NCBI GenBank assembly: GCA_024695065.1
Contig: JAILIX010000025.1
Coordinates: forward strand, 1 to 53,419
Direction: 5' to 3'
Source of the DNA: Fretibacterium sp.
GTDB lineage: Bacteria; Synergistota; Synergistia; Synergistales; Aminobacteriaceae
DNA: 53,419 nt
In this document: piece after piece, positions 42,306 to 51,593 of the stretch
Layout of the letters: each line of letters begins with the position of its first letter
Numbering within the stretch: position 1 is the stretch's first letter
Translations under genes and position numbers: made by a program
Notes under the pieces: generated by a model
Databases searched by the model: none
Told to the model about the DNA's origin: nothing
What the model saw: the letters and a program-made list of their open reading frames with translations, nothing else

Positions 42306-42961
42306 AGAGAAAGCGGGGGTGCCCCAAGAGCCGGGACAGTGCCTGAGCCCAGGGAGGCCGGAGACTCCGTCTTGCCTGTAAAGATGACCTCCGCCTCCAT
42401 GCCCGTGGACGCGGCGACGGAGGTCAGAATGCGGCGCACGTTCTCGTCTGCCTGGGCCAGAATGCCGTTCCTCAGCGCATGACGGCGCACTTCCTCCATG
42501 TCCGTCGTCACCTCACGGTTCTGGTCCTCAAGCCGGATGGAGGTGAAGATTCCCGCGCTCTGGTCGTAGACCTCAAAGCTGTGCATGTCCGCGTAAATAT
42601 CCAAAATCCGGCTGTGGGGGACCGTGATGCGGACCCGGTTGACGTCAAAGCTCTCCGATACCTCCACATTTGAGAGGTCGCAGCCGCAGACGATGGTGCC
42701 GGAGTAGCGCATCATGAACCGGCGGGTAGTGCCGGGGAAATTCATCTGAAGCAGGGGCACCTTCCAGCCCTCGGAGAAGGACACAATGGACTGAAAACGC
42801 TCGCGAACCGTGGCCAGCTCATTGACATCCTGTATCCCCGACAGGATGGCTGTGCGGATGGAGCGGTTCTGGTCCGGCCTCCGTCTGCGCACCAGCCACA
42901 GCGCCAGGAGCACATTGACGGCCACGGACAAAACAAGAATGAAGACGACGCTCAGAGACAT
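42248..42961 (-). CDS. DUF4230-like membrane-anchored protein
   Basis: The 237-residue product has one N-terminal transmembrane helix (about residues 3-25). A DUF4230-like domain follows: residues 45-190 with NELATVRERFQSIVSF, FMMRYSGTIVCGCDLS, a VRITVPHSRILDIYAD strand and ENVRRILTSVA near the end. The function of the family is not known. The start overlaps larC by 10 nt, so it is the last gene of the ftsH-comB-larC run. Its last 58 bp overlap the patB-like gene on the other strand. Confidence 0.8.
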   Translation of the reverse strand: MSLSVVFILVLSVAVNVLLALWLVRRRRPDQNRSIRTAILSGIQDVNELATVRERFQSIVSFSEGWKVPLLQMNFPGTTRRFMMRYSGTIVCGCDLSNVEVSESFDVNRVRITVPHSRILDIYADMHSFEVYDQSAGIFTSIRLEDQNREVTTDMEEVRRHALRNGILAQADENVRRILTSVAASTGMEAEVIFTGKTESPASLGSGTVPALGAPPLSLYNEAAANASAKRSTASST

Positions 42962-44388
42962 GATTTCTTTGAAGCGGGGGCGGTCGTCAGGTCGCCCGCG
43001 ATGCGGACTCTTGCCTCCGCCATGGACAGGCTGTGCTGTCCGGCGAGGCGTTTCAGGTCCTCATACTCCGGCGTGCGGCGAAGGAGCTCCGGCCCCATAA
43101 AGGCGGATTTAACCGCCATCTCGCCCAGAGAGGTCTGTACTCTGTCGATCTTCCACTTCAGCCTTGAGCGCGTGGCCTCAAGGATACGTACCCCCTGAGA
43201 GGTGGTCTCCCTCAGCATAATGACTGTCAGATCCCGTGCCCGGTCCGGCCCGGCCAGACAGCAGAAACGCACGCCCGGACGGCCCTTCTTCATATAGACA
43301 GGCTCGGTCCAGACATCCAGCGCCCCGGCTTTGAAAAGGTGTTCGCTCACCGGCTCGAAGTCCTGGGGATTCATATCGTCGATGTTGCATTCCAGCAGCG
43401 CCAGCCTCTCGTGAATGAGGCCATCCTCTTCCTCTGTGTCCGTGTCTGCCGCGGAGGGCCGGGCGCCTTCCCCCTGAGCATCAATCAGCAGCGCCCGCAA
43501 CGCGTTGGGCATATCCGCCGACGTGCGGTTGCCCAGACCAAAGCCCGATGCCACAATCCGCCCCGGAGGCATGGAACAGAAGCCGTCCGCCAGCATCTTC
43601 ACCAGCAGCGCACCGGTGGGGGTGGTGCGTTCCATGGGTTCGCCCCGGGAGAACACCGGCAGGCCATGAAGCAGAAACTCCGTCGCCGGGGCCGGCACGG
43701 GCAGCACGCCATGGGCACAGGTCACGGTGCCGGATCCCACATTGATGGGAGAGCAGAGCACACGGGGCCAGCCCAGCTCCTCCATAAGGATAAAAGTCCC
43801 AACGATGTCGATGATGGAGTCCACGGCCCCCACTTCATGAAAATGAACCTGATCCGGCGTTGTGCCGTGGACACTGGCCTCAGCGTCTGCCAGCAGTGAG
43901 AAGGCCCTCAGCGACTCGCGCTTCACGCGGGGAGGCAGGGTGCTGGAGGTGATCATGGCCTCGATGTCGCGAAGATGCCGGTGGGGATGATGATGCTCCT
44001 CATGATGATGTTCATGTTCACCGTGGTCGTGTTCATGATGATGCTCGTGTTCCCCGTGGTCGTGTTCATGATGATGCTCGTGTTCACCGTGGTCGTGTTC
44101 ATGATGATGCTCATGTTCCCCGTGGTCATGTTCATGATGGTGCTCATGTTCCCCGTGATCATGAAGGCGGACGTCGAAGTTCGTTCCCGCGATGCCGTTT
44201 GCCGTGCCGGGTTCTGCCACCAGTTCATATTCCTCCGGGCTCAGGGCGGTCAGCTTCAGCAGTCCCTCCCGCAGCACATCCGCCGAGGGGGCAACCCTGC
44301 TTCCCAGCGGCGGAAGAAAGTTCAGCAGGGCCCCGATGAGCATATCGCCCGCGATGCCCGCAAAACAGTCAAGATAAATCGTTCTCAT
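42952..44388 (-). CDS. larC: LarC-family nickel-insertion protein with a His-rich repeat
   Basis: LarC inserts nickel into the pincer cofactor of lactate-racemase-type enzymes. The single uninterrupted 478-residue frame starts with LDCFAGIAGDMLIGALL and contains FHEVGAVDSIIDIVGT near residue 182, GSGTVTCAHGVLPVPAPA near 215, ERTTPTGALLVKML near 252 and NIDDMNPQDFEPV near 336. Between residues 76 and 130 there are five consecutive His/Asp/Glu/Gly 11-mers, followed by more His, an obvious nickel-binding insertion. No larA, larB or larE is in the window. It starts 3 nt after comB. Confidence 0.93.
   Translation of the reverse strand: MRTIYLDCFAGIAGDMLIGALLNFLPPLGSRVAPSADVLREGLLKLTALSPEEYELVAEPGTANGIAGTNFDVRLHDHGEHEHHHEHDHGEHEHHHEHDHGEHEHHHEHDHGEHEHHHEHDHGEHEHHHEEHHHPHRHLRDIEAMITSSTLPPRVKRESLRAFSLLADAEASVHGTTPDQVHFHEVGAVDSIIDIVGTFILMEELGWPRVLCSPINVGSGTVTCAHGVLPVPAPATEFLLHGLPVFSRGEPMERTTPTGALLVKMLADGFCSMPPGRIVASGFGLGNRTSADMPNALRALLIDAQGEGARPSAADTDTEEEDGLIHERLALLECNIDDMNPQDFEPVSEHLFKAGALDVWTEPVYMKKGRPGVRFCCLAGPDRARDLTVIMLRETTSQGVRILEATRSRLKWKIDRVQTSLGEMAVKSAFMGPELLRRTPEYEDLKRLAGQHSLSMAEARVRIAGDLTTAPASKKSCL
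43999..44163 (-). repeat. Five 33-bp tandem repeats in larC encoding a His-rich 11-mer
   Basis: Five consecutive in-frame 33-bp units encode HDHGEHEHHHE. The units differ by only a few, mostly synonymous, bases, which points to recent slippage or expansion. The length is a multiple of three, so copy number can vary without breaking larC. Confidence 0.95.
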
Positions 44389-44391
44389 TGT

Positions 44392-45291
44392 CTATTGTCC
44401 TTTTCTCTTATTTTTCCCAAGGAAGAAGTGCGCTTCGTTCCCTTCCTCCTGCGCGTACTGGAGGAGCTGAACGAAATCATCCGGCTCCGGCTCCGGCGCT
44501 GGCCTGGGGGGACGCGGCCGGGTGTTGCCCGGAACGGCATGCAGTATGGCCCGCATTCCATTTCCCTCCGGTTCCTCGTGAAGCAGGGGGACGACGGAGG
44601 CTGCGTCCTGCTCGCAGGCAAAATCGACATCCGGCCCGTAGCCGATTCTCTCCAGAAAGACCGCGTGGTCCGCCGACCTCATCGACTCCGAAAGGCGGCC
44701 CTGAGAGGACTGCAAGGTCAGCAGAGCCAGACGGGCGCTGTCGGCCAGAAGTACTTCGGGATGGCTTTCTCTGAGCTCATTCAGAATGAGCCCCGCGCAG
44801 AGGGTATCATCCCAGGCGGGACGCTTCCTCCGCCCTGCACAGAGAAGCCCCAGCCGGGGGCCAATGGAAAGCGCATGATCCAGCGCAGCGGAGGCATTCC
44901 GCACACAGGCGGCAATAACAGGGACGCCGGTGGCGGCGGCCGACAGCAGGGCCACCGTCCCGTTGCTTGTTGACATGACGGCGCGGGGATGGGACCGCAC
45001 ACACTCCCGGGAGAGGTCCAGCGGCGAGTTCCCCAGGTCAAAGCCCTCCGGAGGAATCGCGTTCTCCTCTCCCATCAGCAACGGGGGCGTTCCTTCCTCT
45101 GAGGAGAGACGGCGCGCCAGTTCCCGCGCTTCACGGGTGGAGGCGACAGGGTACAAATCCCCTCCGCCCAGCTCGAACCAGCGGGTGATGACCGTCGTTG
45201 CGCGCAGAACATCGATGACAAGCCAAACGTCCACAGCTGGCAGGTGCTCACCGCAGGCCAGGACGACATCGGCCTCAACAGGACGCGCCAT
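44392..45291 (-). CDS. comB: ComB-family 2-phosphosulfolactate phosphatase-like protein
   Basis: ComB hydrolyses 2-phosphosulfolactate in coenzyme M synthesis in methanogens, but relatives in bacteria have uncertain roles. The 299-residue product has the family blocks VWLVIDVLRATTVITRWFELGG near residue 22, MGEENAIPPEGFDLGNSPLDL near 74, MSTSNGTVALLSA near 107, CAGRRKRPAWDDTLCAGLI near 150 and the C-terminal half with VDFACEQDAASVVP. The chosen ATG overlaps the ftsH end by 17 nt. I find no other coenzyme M gene here, so the substrate is open. Confidence 0.85.
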   Translation of the reverse strand: MARPVEADVVLACGEHLPAVDVWLVIDVLRATTVITRWFELGGGDLYPVASTREARELARRLSSEEGTPPLLMGEENAIPPEGFDLGNSPLDLSRECVRSHPRAVMSTSNGTVALLSAAATGVPVIAACVRNASAALDHALSIGPRLGLLCAGRRKRPAWDDTLCAGLILNELRESHPEVLLADSARLALLTLQSSQGRLSESMRSADHAVFLERIGYGPDVDFACEQDAASVVPLLHEEPEGNGMRAILHAVPGNTRPRPPRPAPEPEPDDFVQLLQYAQEEGNEAHFFLGKNKRKGQ

Positions 45292-47224
45292 GGGGTTCCC
45301 CCTGTGCCTCCTGCTCCGTGGGGGCTGCCTCCGGGATGGGGAGAGGATCGGGATTATGGTCCGGGGGATCCACTCCCTCCACCCGGCGGATGATATCCTG
45401 AATGTCGCTGCCGGTGATGGCCTCACATTCCTGAAGGACGCGGGCCACCTCGTGCAGCACGGCCTCATGCTCCTCCAGGACGCCCTTCGCGCTCTCCTGG
45501 GCCTCGCTCACCAGTGCGCGGATCTCCTCATCAATGAGGTCCATGATGTCGCTGCCAAGGTCGTCCCGGTTCTCCGAAGCGCCGCTCAGGTAGGTCATGG
45601 CCGGCATGGCGTAGCGGACGGGGCCAAGACGGGCGGACATGCCGAACTCCGTCACCATGCGGCGGGCTGTCTCCGTGGCGCGTTCCAGGTCGTTGGACGC
45701 GCCGGTGGAGGGCTCGCTGAACACCAGAAGTTCCGCCGCCCGGCCCGCCAGCATCACTGCCATCCGCGACTTCAGCTCCGTTTCGCCCACCAGGTACTGG
45801 TCCTCCGTGGAACGTTGCATGGTGTAGCCCAGCGCCCCCTTGGCCGTGGGGATAATGCTGACCTTGTGGACGGGGTCCGTTCCGGGCAGGAAGCAGGCCA
45901 CGAGGGCATGGCCCGTCTCGTGGTAGGCCACCTTGCGGCGAACCTCCGGCGTCAGGGGCGTCTTGCGCTGAAGGCCGGCCACGACGCGCTCAATGGCGAG
46001 GTCAAAGTCTGTGGTCGAGACCTTCTCCGCCTTGCGCCGCACGGCCAGAAGCGCCGCCTCGTTGGCAATGTTCGCCAGGTCTGCCCCGGAAAAGCCGGGG
46101 GTCACCTTGGCGATAGCCTTGAGATCCACCGAGTCATCCAGCGGCAGAGAGGCCGTGTGAATCTTCAGGATTTCCAGCCGCCCCTCCTCGGTGGGCAGCA
46201 CCACCTGAATCTGACGGTCGAAGCGCCCCGGGCGCAGCAGCGCCTGATCCAGAATTTCCGGCCGGTTGGTGGCGCCCATGATGACGACGCCGGAGTTGGT
46301 GTTGAAGCCGTCCATTTCCGCCAAAAGCTGATTCAGCGTGTTTTCCTGCTCACTGTTGCTGCTGATGGTGTGAGCGCGGGACTGTCCGATGGCGTCAATT
46401 TCATCCACAAAAATGATGCAGGGGGCCTTCTTCTTGGCCTGTTCAAAAAGGTCACGCACCCGCGCGGCCCCCACGCCCACGAACATCTCCACAAAACTGG
46501 AGCCCGTGATGAAGAAGAACGGCACGCCCGCTTCGCCGGCCGCGGCCTTGGCCAGCAGCGTCTTGCCCGTGCCGGGAGGCCCGACAAGCAGCACGCCCTT
46601 GGGCAGTTTGGCCCCGAACTTGTTGTAGCGTTCCGGCTCCTTCAGAAAGTCGATGATCTCTCTCAGCTCCACCTCCGCCTCGCCGACACCTCCAAGGTCC
46701 TTGAAGTGAACGCCTGTCATCTCTCCCTGGAGCTCCCGCGCGCGGCTCCGTCCGAAGTTGAAGATGCCGCCGCCGCTGCCGCCCCGCATATTGCGGAAGA
46801 TGAGATACCAGATGATGAGCAGCGGCAGCAGGGGCAGCAGAACCCCCATCAGCATATCCAGAAGATCGCTCTTTTCTGCGATGCCTGAAAAAGCGACATC
46901 CGCACTCAGCAATCTCTCCACCAGGAAGGGATCAGGAATGCGGACCACGCTTTTCACTGCAGGGGACTGGGGCTTATTGCTCAGAATGATGCCGCCGACG
47001 ATGGGCCGCTTGTCAACGCTGGTTGGCTTCAGTGCGTAGGTGATGCGGCTGTCCATGAGGTTGACCTCGGCGATGGCTCCACTCTCCAGCTCTGCCAGGA
47101 AATCGCTGTATGGAACCTCGCTCCGGCTCTCCATATAGGGCTTGTAGATGTAGTCCGCAAAGAGCCATGCCAGCAGAAGGGCAATGAGGAAATACCAGGT
47201 CGAGAACTTCTGTCCTTTGTTCAT
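45275..47224 (-). CDS. ftsH: ATP-dependent zinc metalloprotease FtsH
   Basis: FtsH is a membrane-bound AAA+ protease that degrades misfolded membrane proteins and some regulators. The 649-residue product has two transmembrane helices (about 9-28 and 122-144) around a periplasmic domain. Walker A is GPPGTGKT near 214, Walker [12 protein letters not shown] near 272, the second region of homology [20 protein letters not shown] near 320 and the zinc site HETGH near 434. It is followed by comB with a 17-nt overlap. Upstream, a 10-bp inverted repeat separates it from the small membrane-protein gene. Confidence 0.97.
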   Translation of the reverse strand: MNKGQKFSTWYFLIALLLAWLFADYIYKPYMESRSEVPYSDFLAELESGAIAEVNLMDSRITYALKPTSVDKRPIVGGIILSNKPQSPAVKSVVRIPDPFLVERLLSADVAFSGIAEKSDLLDMLMGVLLPLLPLLIIWYLIFRNMRGGSGGGIFNFGRSRARELQGEMTGVHFKDLGGVGEAEVELREIIDFLKEPERYNKFGAKLPKGVLLVGPPGTGKTLLAKAAAGEAGVPFFFITGSSFVEMFVGVGAARVRDLFEQAKKKAPCIIFVDEIDAIGQSRAHTISSNSEQENTLNQLLAEMDGFNTNSGVVIMGATNRPEILDQALLRPGRFDRQIQVVLPTEEGRLEILKIHTASLPLDDSVDLKAIAKVTPGFSGADLANIANEAALLAVRRKAEKVSTTDFDLAIERVVAGLQRKTPLTPEVRRKVAYHETGHALVACFLPGTDPVHKVSIIPTAKGALGYTMQRSTEDQYLVGETELKSRMAVMLAGRAAELLVFSEPSTGASNDLERATETARRMVTEFGMSARLGPVRYAMPAMTYLSGASENRDDLGSDIMDLIDEEIRALVSEAQESAKGVLEEHEAVLHEVARVLQECEAITGSDIQDIIRRVEGVDPPDHNPDPLPIPEAAPTEQEAQGEPHGASC

Positions 47225-47330
47225 TATGTTTCGCTCTTCCTCCTGAATGATGGGGGGATATATATCCCCCTGTGCCTTCTTCGCTTTTGTGCCTCATGGG
47301 GCTTGTTTCCAACGGCCCCATGAGCTTTAA

Positions 47331-47792
47331 TCAGAGCCGCCTGCTGCGGATGAGGGCTATGCCGCCCTCGCTGCGGCGCATGCGGCCTTTGAGACGGTTG
47401 AACTCCTCCTTCAGCTCCCCGCGGTGGTCGGAGGGAACGCCCATGTGATCCAGCATGGAGTTTGTCCGCTCCTCAAGCTGTTCAATTTCCTTTGTTGAGG
47501 GGGGCACCGTCCGTCCCACGCCCCGGAGACTGGCGACAGCCAGGTCCGCGACAAGCAGCGCCATCTCGTTCAGGGCCGCGTCGTCAATGATGCCGGGGCT
47601 GCGCTCCGGTTCCTCCTCTGCGGCATCCGTCTCCGACGGCTGACGCATGCCAAACCACAGGAACAGGGCTGTCATGGCGAAGTATGCCATGCCGGGGGCG
47701 ATGAATCCATGATAAAAAAGCTGCGCGGCCCCCCCGGCTGTGAGCATCCCTGCCAGAAACAGGATAAAGCGTGCCGCCTTCCGCCAGTTCAT
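47331..47792 (-). CDS. Small membrane protein of unknown function
   Basis: I do not recognise the family. The 153-residue product has two N-terminal hydrophobic segments (about residues 7-27 and 30-48) and a cytosolic-looking, charged C-terminal half. That half has a helix-rich stretch (about 70-130) including EIEQLEERTNSMLDHMG. The start overlaps the end of the abgA-like gene by 4 nt (ATGA), so they are coupled. An inverted repeat of 10 bp (47293-47324) follows its stop before ftsH, without a T-run. Confidence 0.7.
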   Translation of the reverse strand: MNWRKAARFILFLAGMLTAGGAAQLFYHGFIAPGMAYFAMTALFLWFGMRQPSETDAAEEEPERSPGIIDDAALNEMALLVADLAVASLRGVGRTVPPSTKEIEQLEERTNSMLDHMGVPSDHRGELKEEFNRLKGRMRRSEGGIALIRSRRL

Positions 47793-49084
47793 TGTTCTCC
47801 GCCCGCGGCCAGCAGGGCCTCCGTGATGGCCGTCATGGCCCGCACGCCCAGCAGCATGCTGCGCTCGTCCAGATCAAAGCGCCCGTTGTGATGAGGTGCC
47901 GTGATGTCCGACCCCAGCCCCATGTAGGTGGCCTGGCCGCCGTTCTCCTGCACGCGGCGCATCATCCAGGTGGCGTCCTCGCTGCCCCCGGCGCGCACGT
48001 TTTCCTCCACGTGTTCAAACAGATTCAGCGCCCTCACAGCCTCAAGAGCCTGCCTGACCAGCGGCTTATCCCCCCGGGCGGTGGTCCCCTGACCGGCCTT
48101 CGTCAACTCCACCTTCACGCCGTACATGGCGGCGGCCCCGTTCAGCACCTCCACCGCGCGGCCGTACACGTAGTCCGCAATCTGCTGGGTCTCACCGCGG
48201 GTCTCCACCTTCATCAGGGCGTCGGCGGGGACGACGTTGCGGCCTGTTCCCGCCTGGAGGACGCCGACATTGAGGCGCATGACCCCGCCGCTGTGAGGGG
48301 CAATGGAGTGGAGCCCCAGAGCGGCGGAGGCGGCCGCCAGCAGCGCGTTGCGTCCCAGGTGGGGAGCCCCCGCCGCGTGAGCCGGAACGCCCGTGAACCG
48401 CGCGTCAAATTTCGTGGTGGCGAGGTAGCCCAGGGCGTTGATCCCGAAGGTCCCCGTGGGCACGCCGCTGCCGATGTGCATGGCCAGGAAAAAGTCTGCG
48501 CCGTCCACCACGCCTCCGTGAGTCATGGCGTAGGCGCCGCGGCAGCCCTCCTCGCCCGGCTGGAAGATGAGCCGCACCTTCCCGCCCTTCAGCAGACCCT
48601 CTTTGGCCATCAGCGTCTCGGCCACGCCGAGCCCGATGGACGTGTGGGCGTCATGCCCGCAGGCGTGCATCAGGTGGGGGTTGAGGCTGGCGAAGTTCTC
48701 CCGGACGGGCCTGTGCTCCGGGGAAGTGTCCTCGTCCACATCCACGCAGTCGATGTCGAAGCGCAGCGCCACAGTGGGGCCGGGCTTCCCTGTATCCAGC
48801 TCCGCCACAACGCCGGTGTAACGCTCCATTTCCTTTATCCAGCCCTCATTGCCGCCCTGCATCACGGCCCGCCGGATGTGCTGGTCGATTTCTTCCTCTG
48901 AGGGACGTCCCATCACGGATTCTTTGTCTATCACCGCCGCGCCCACGCGGGGTTTGTATCCCAGGCGCTCCAGCCGCTCGGCCACCAGCGAAGACGTGCG
49001 GAACTCCGTCCAGGCCGCCTCGGGGTAGCGGTGCAGGTCGCGCCGCGTGCGGATCATTTCTGCCTCAAGTTCTCTCCAGTTCAT
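47789..49084 (-). CDS. abgA: AbgA-like p-aminobenzoyl-glutamate hydrolase subunit (M20D)
   Basis: E. coli AbgA with AbgB hydrolyses p-aminobenzoyl-glutamate, a folate breakdown product. The 431-residue product matches AbgA closely in layout. It has EFRTSSLVAERLERLGY near residue 23 and a characteristic insertion containing VMGRPSEEE. FASLNPHLMHACGHDAHTSIGLG lies near 131 (metal ligands), and FQPGEEGCRGA near 173. VNVGVLQAG- and SGRNVVPA-like stretches near 255 read LNVGVLQAGTGRNVVPA, and GSEDATWMM lies near 360. No abgB or abgT is adjacent, so a general aminoacyl-hydrolase role is also possible. Confidence 0.85.
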   Translation of the reverse strand: MNWRELEAEMIRTRRDLHRYPEAAWTEFRTSSLVAERLERLGYKPRVGAAVIDKESVMGRPSEEEIDQHIRRAVMQGGNEGWIKEMERYTGVVAELDTGKPGPTVALRFDIDCVDVDEDTSPEHRPVRENFASLNPHLMHACGHDAHTSIGLGVAETLMAKEGLLKGGKVRLIFQPGEEGCRGAYAMTHGGVVDGADFFLAMHIGSGVPTGTFGINALGYLATTKFDARFTGVPAHAAGAPHLGRNALLAAASAALGLHSIAPHSGGVMRLNVGVLQAGTGRNVVPADALMKVETRGETQQIADYVYGRAVEVLNGAAAMYGVKVELTKAGQGTTARGDKPLVRQALEAVRALNLFEHVEENVRAGGSEDATWMMRRVQENGGQATYMGLGSDITAPHHNGRFDLDERSMLLGVRAMTAITEALLAAGGEQ

Positions 49085-49279
49085 AATGCTCAGCTCCTTC
49101 TGCCTTGTTCAAGCTGCGCTTCAAAATATTCCCTATCATTATATACTTTAGCACATTTCAATACGACAGGATGAGAGCAATTCTCCGGGGTTAACCTCTT
49201 TTTCCTCATCTCCCCGCGCAGCCCGTGCGGTCGGAAAAAGTCAGGGGCCAATCAGGGCTGGATCAAAGAGGAGACTCCC

Positions 49280-49308
49280 TTTCGGGGGACTGCCGCGTCG
49301 TGTACAAT
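49280..49308 (+). promoter_or_regulatory. Promoter of the yifB/comM gene
   Basis: TTTCGG and TACAAT are separated by 17 nt, with TG one base before the -10 hexamer (extended -10). It lies 23 nt upstream of the start codon. Confidence 0.55.
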
Positions 49309-49331
49309 AGACCTGAGAGGGGGAGCGGAAC

Positions 49332-50831
49332 ATGGGCGGGATTTTTGGCGTGACGCTGCGGGGAATGGAAGCATTGTCCGTGGAGGTTGAGGTGGAAATC
49401 ACCGGCGGGCTCTTCGCCATCTCCATTGTCGGGATGCCGGATGTCGCCGTCCGGGAGTCAAAGGAGCGTGTCCGTGCCGCGCTGCGCACCCTGGGGCTGA
49501 CGCTGAAGGGCCACGTCTCGGTCAACCTCGCCCCGGCGGACATCCCCAAGGAGGGGGCGCTGCTGGATTTGCCCATTGCCCTGAGCGCCATGGCCGCCTC
49601 CGGAGCCCTGAAAGAACCTCCCCATGCCCTCTGCATGGGGGAACTGGCCCTGGACGGGCGGCTGCGCCGTGTGCGGGGAGCTGTGCCGGCGGCGTTTCTG
49701 GCCCGTGAACTGGACGTGCCTCTCTATGTCCCGACGGAGAACGCCGGGGAGGTGGCGCTGGTGAAGGGCGTCCGGGCTTACTGCGCCGGAACTCTGGCGG
49801 AGCTGGCCGCCGTGCTGAGAGGGGAGAAAGAACCCACTCCCGTGCCGTCGGCCTCCATTCCGGGCCTGCCGGAGGCGGCAGATCCGGACTTTGCGGATAT
49901 CAAGGGGCAGGCCGCCGCGCGCCGTGCCGCGGAGATTGCGGCCGCCGGACATCACAACCTGCTTCTGGTGGGCTCCCCCGGCAGCGGCAAGACGCTGATT
50001 GCCCGCGCCCTTCGGGGCATCCTTCCGCCCCTGACGGATGAGGAGATGGTGGAGACCCTTTTGGTCCGCAGCACTCTGGGAATGCCCGTGGAGCCCTCCC
50101 GGGAGCGCCCGTTCCGCACGGTCCACTTCAGCGCCAGCACCGTCTCCGTCTGCGGCGGCGGGACATCCCTCCGGCCGGGAGAGGTGTCCCTGGCCCATCG
50201 GGGGGTGCTGTTCCTGGATGAGTACACAGAGTTTCGGCGGGACCTGACGGAAAGCCTTCGCGCGCCTATTGAAGACGGACAGATTGTGGTGAGCCGCGCG
50301 GCCGGGACCGTCAGCTATCCCTCACGGGTGCTGCTGGTTCTGGCGGCAAACCCCTGCGCCTGCGGCTTTGCCGGGGACCCCGTGATAAAGTGCACCTGCT
50401 CCGGCGTGGAGCTGGAACGCTACCGGCGCAAGCTTTCCGGCCCCATTCTGGACCGCATTGACCTGCAGATATCCGTTCCGCGTCTGACGCCTGAAGAGCT
50501 GCTGTCCTTCTCCGGGACCTCGGAGCCCAGCTCCGCCATACGGCAGCGCGTCATCCGGGCGCGGGCTGTCCAGCAGGAGAGATGGGCTCCCTATGGTCTT
50601 GTCTGCAATGCGGAGCTCCCGGAGAGGCTGGTCCGCCGGTGCCTGAAGCTTCCCGCCGACTCCCGCGCCTACCTGACGGACATGGCGGGGAGGCTGAACC
50701 TCTCCGGACGCGGCCTCAGCCGTGTGCTGAAGGTGGCGCGCACCATCGCGGACCTTGCGGAGGAGCCCGATATCCGGACGCCGCACCTTGCAGAGGCACT
50801 GATGTACCGCCAGGGATTCGGCCGGGTGTGA
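49332..50831 (+). CDS. comM: YifB/ComM-family Mg-chelatase-like AAA+ ATPase
   Basis: ComM-type proteins act as hexameric helicases that promote branch migration during natural transformation; many bacteria keep them without known competence. The 499-residue product has an N-terminal Lon-protease-like domain (EITGGLFAISIVGMPDVAVRESKERVRAAL near residue 22). The AAA+ domain has Walker A GSPGSGKT near 215 and Walker B VLFLDEYTEF near 295, preceded by the GGGTSLRPGEVSLAHRGVLF block. Four Cys near 336-357 (PCACGFAGDP, then KCTCS) match the family zinc-finger-like loop. GGGGGAG precedes the ATG. Confidence 0.95.
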   Translation: MGGIFGVTLRGMEALSVEVEVEITGGLFAISIVGMPDVAVRESKERVRAALRTLGLTLKGHVSVNLAPADIPKEGALLDLPIALSAMAASGALKEPPHALCMGELALDGRLRRVRGAVPAAFLARELDVPLYVPTENAGEVALVKGVRAYCAGTLAELAAVLRGEKEPTPVPSASIPGLPEAADPDFADIKGQAAARRAAEIAAAGHHNLLLVGSPGSGKTLIARALRGILPPLTDEEMVETLLVRSTLGMPVEPSRERPFRTVHFSASTVSVCGGGTSLRPGEVSLAHRGVLFLDEYTEFRRDLTESLRAPIEDGQIVVSRAAGTVSYPSRVLLVLAANPCACGFAGDPVIKCTCSGVELERYRRKLSGPILDRIDLQISVPRLTPEELLSFSGTSEPSSAIRQRVIRARAVQQERWAPYGLVCNAELPERLVRRCLKLPADSRAYLTDMAGRLNLSGRGLSRVLKVARTIADLAEEPDIRTPHLAEALMYRQGFGRV

Positions 50832-50851
50832 GCCCCCTTAATTAAACCATA

Positions 50852-51577
50852 TTAAATAAGAAGAGCCCTCACGACCTCCAGATCCTCCGGCGTATCCACG
50901 CCCCGGCCTGCGCAGGTACAGGCTGTGACCTTCACACGGATCTTATAGCCGTGTTCCAGCACTTTAAGCTGCTCCAGAGACTCCGCCTCCGCGAGGGGCG
51001 TCATGGGCAGCTCCACGTAGCGCCGGAGGAAGGCGGCCGTGTAGCCGTAAATGCCGATGTGCTGGTAAATGGGGACAGTGGGCTCGTGCCGCGGATAGGG
51101 GATGAGCGAGCGGCTGAAGTACAGCGCATCCCCGGCCTGAGACCTCACGACCTTGACCACGTTGGGGTTGTCCCTGTCCGCCTCCGAAAGCGGACGGCAC
51201 AGAGTGGCGCAGACGACGTCCGTTTCGTTCAGCGCCTCAGCCACCTCGTCAATCATCATGGGGTCCATCAGCGGCTCGTCGCCCTGAATATTAATGATGG
51301 CGTCCGCGTTCCGGCCCCGGGCAGCTTCCTCCGCGCGGCTGGAGCCGTTGGGGTGATGGGGGGAGGTCATGACCGCCTCTCCGCCGAAGGCCCGCACAGC
51401 GTTCAGAACCCGCTCATCATCGGTCGCCACAACAACGGAGGCAAGGGATTTTGACTGTTGGGCCCGCTCGTAGACGTGCTGAATCATGGGTTTTCCGCAG
51501 AGGTCAGCCAGGGGTTTGCCCGGCAGCCGTGTCGAGGCCCACCGGGCAGGAATGACGCCGAGGATTTTCTTTGCCAT
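50852..51577 (-). CDS. kdsB: 3-deoxy-manno-octulosonate cytidylyltransferase (CMP-Kdo synthetase)
   Basis: KdsB activates Kdo with CTP for lipid A-core synthesis. I use the ATG with AAAGGAG upstream; an open frame 105 nt longer runs into kdsD without a site. The 241-residue product starts with KILGVIPARWASTRLPGKPLADLCGKPMIQHVYERA. It then has VVATDDERV near 50, the NIQGDEPLMDP motif near 90 and YGYTAAFLRRYVELP near 180. It follows kdsD by 16 nt as the third gene of the Kdo operon. Confidence 0.97.
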   Translation of the reverse strand: MAKKILGVIPARWASTRLPGKPLADLCGKPMIQHVYERAQQSKSLASVVVATDDERVLNAVRAFGGEAVMTSPHHPNGSSRAEEAARGRNADAIINIQGDEPLMDPMMIDEVAEALNETDVVCATLCRPLSEADRDNPNVVKVVRSQAGDALYFSRSLIPYPRHEPTVPIYQHIGIYGYTAAFLRRYVELPMTPLAEAESLEQLKVLEHGYKIRVKVTACTCAGRGVDTPEDLEVVRALLI

Positions 51578-51593
51578 TTTGTGTGCTCCTTTC

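Noticed and set aside
43999-44163. Tandem 33-bp repeats considered as a CRISPR array
   Set aside because: The units are contiguous with no spacers and are in frame within larC, encoding a His-rich peptide.
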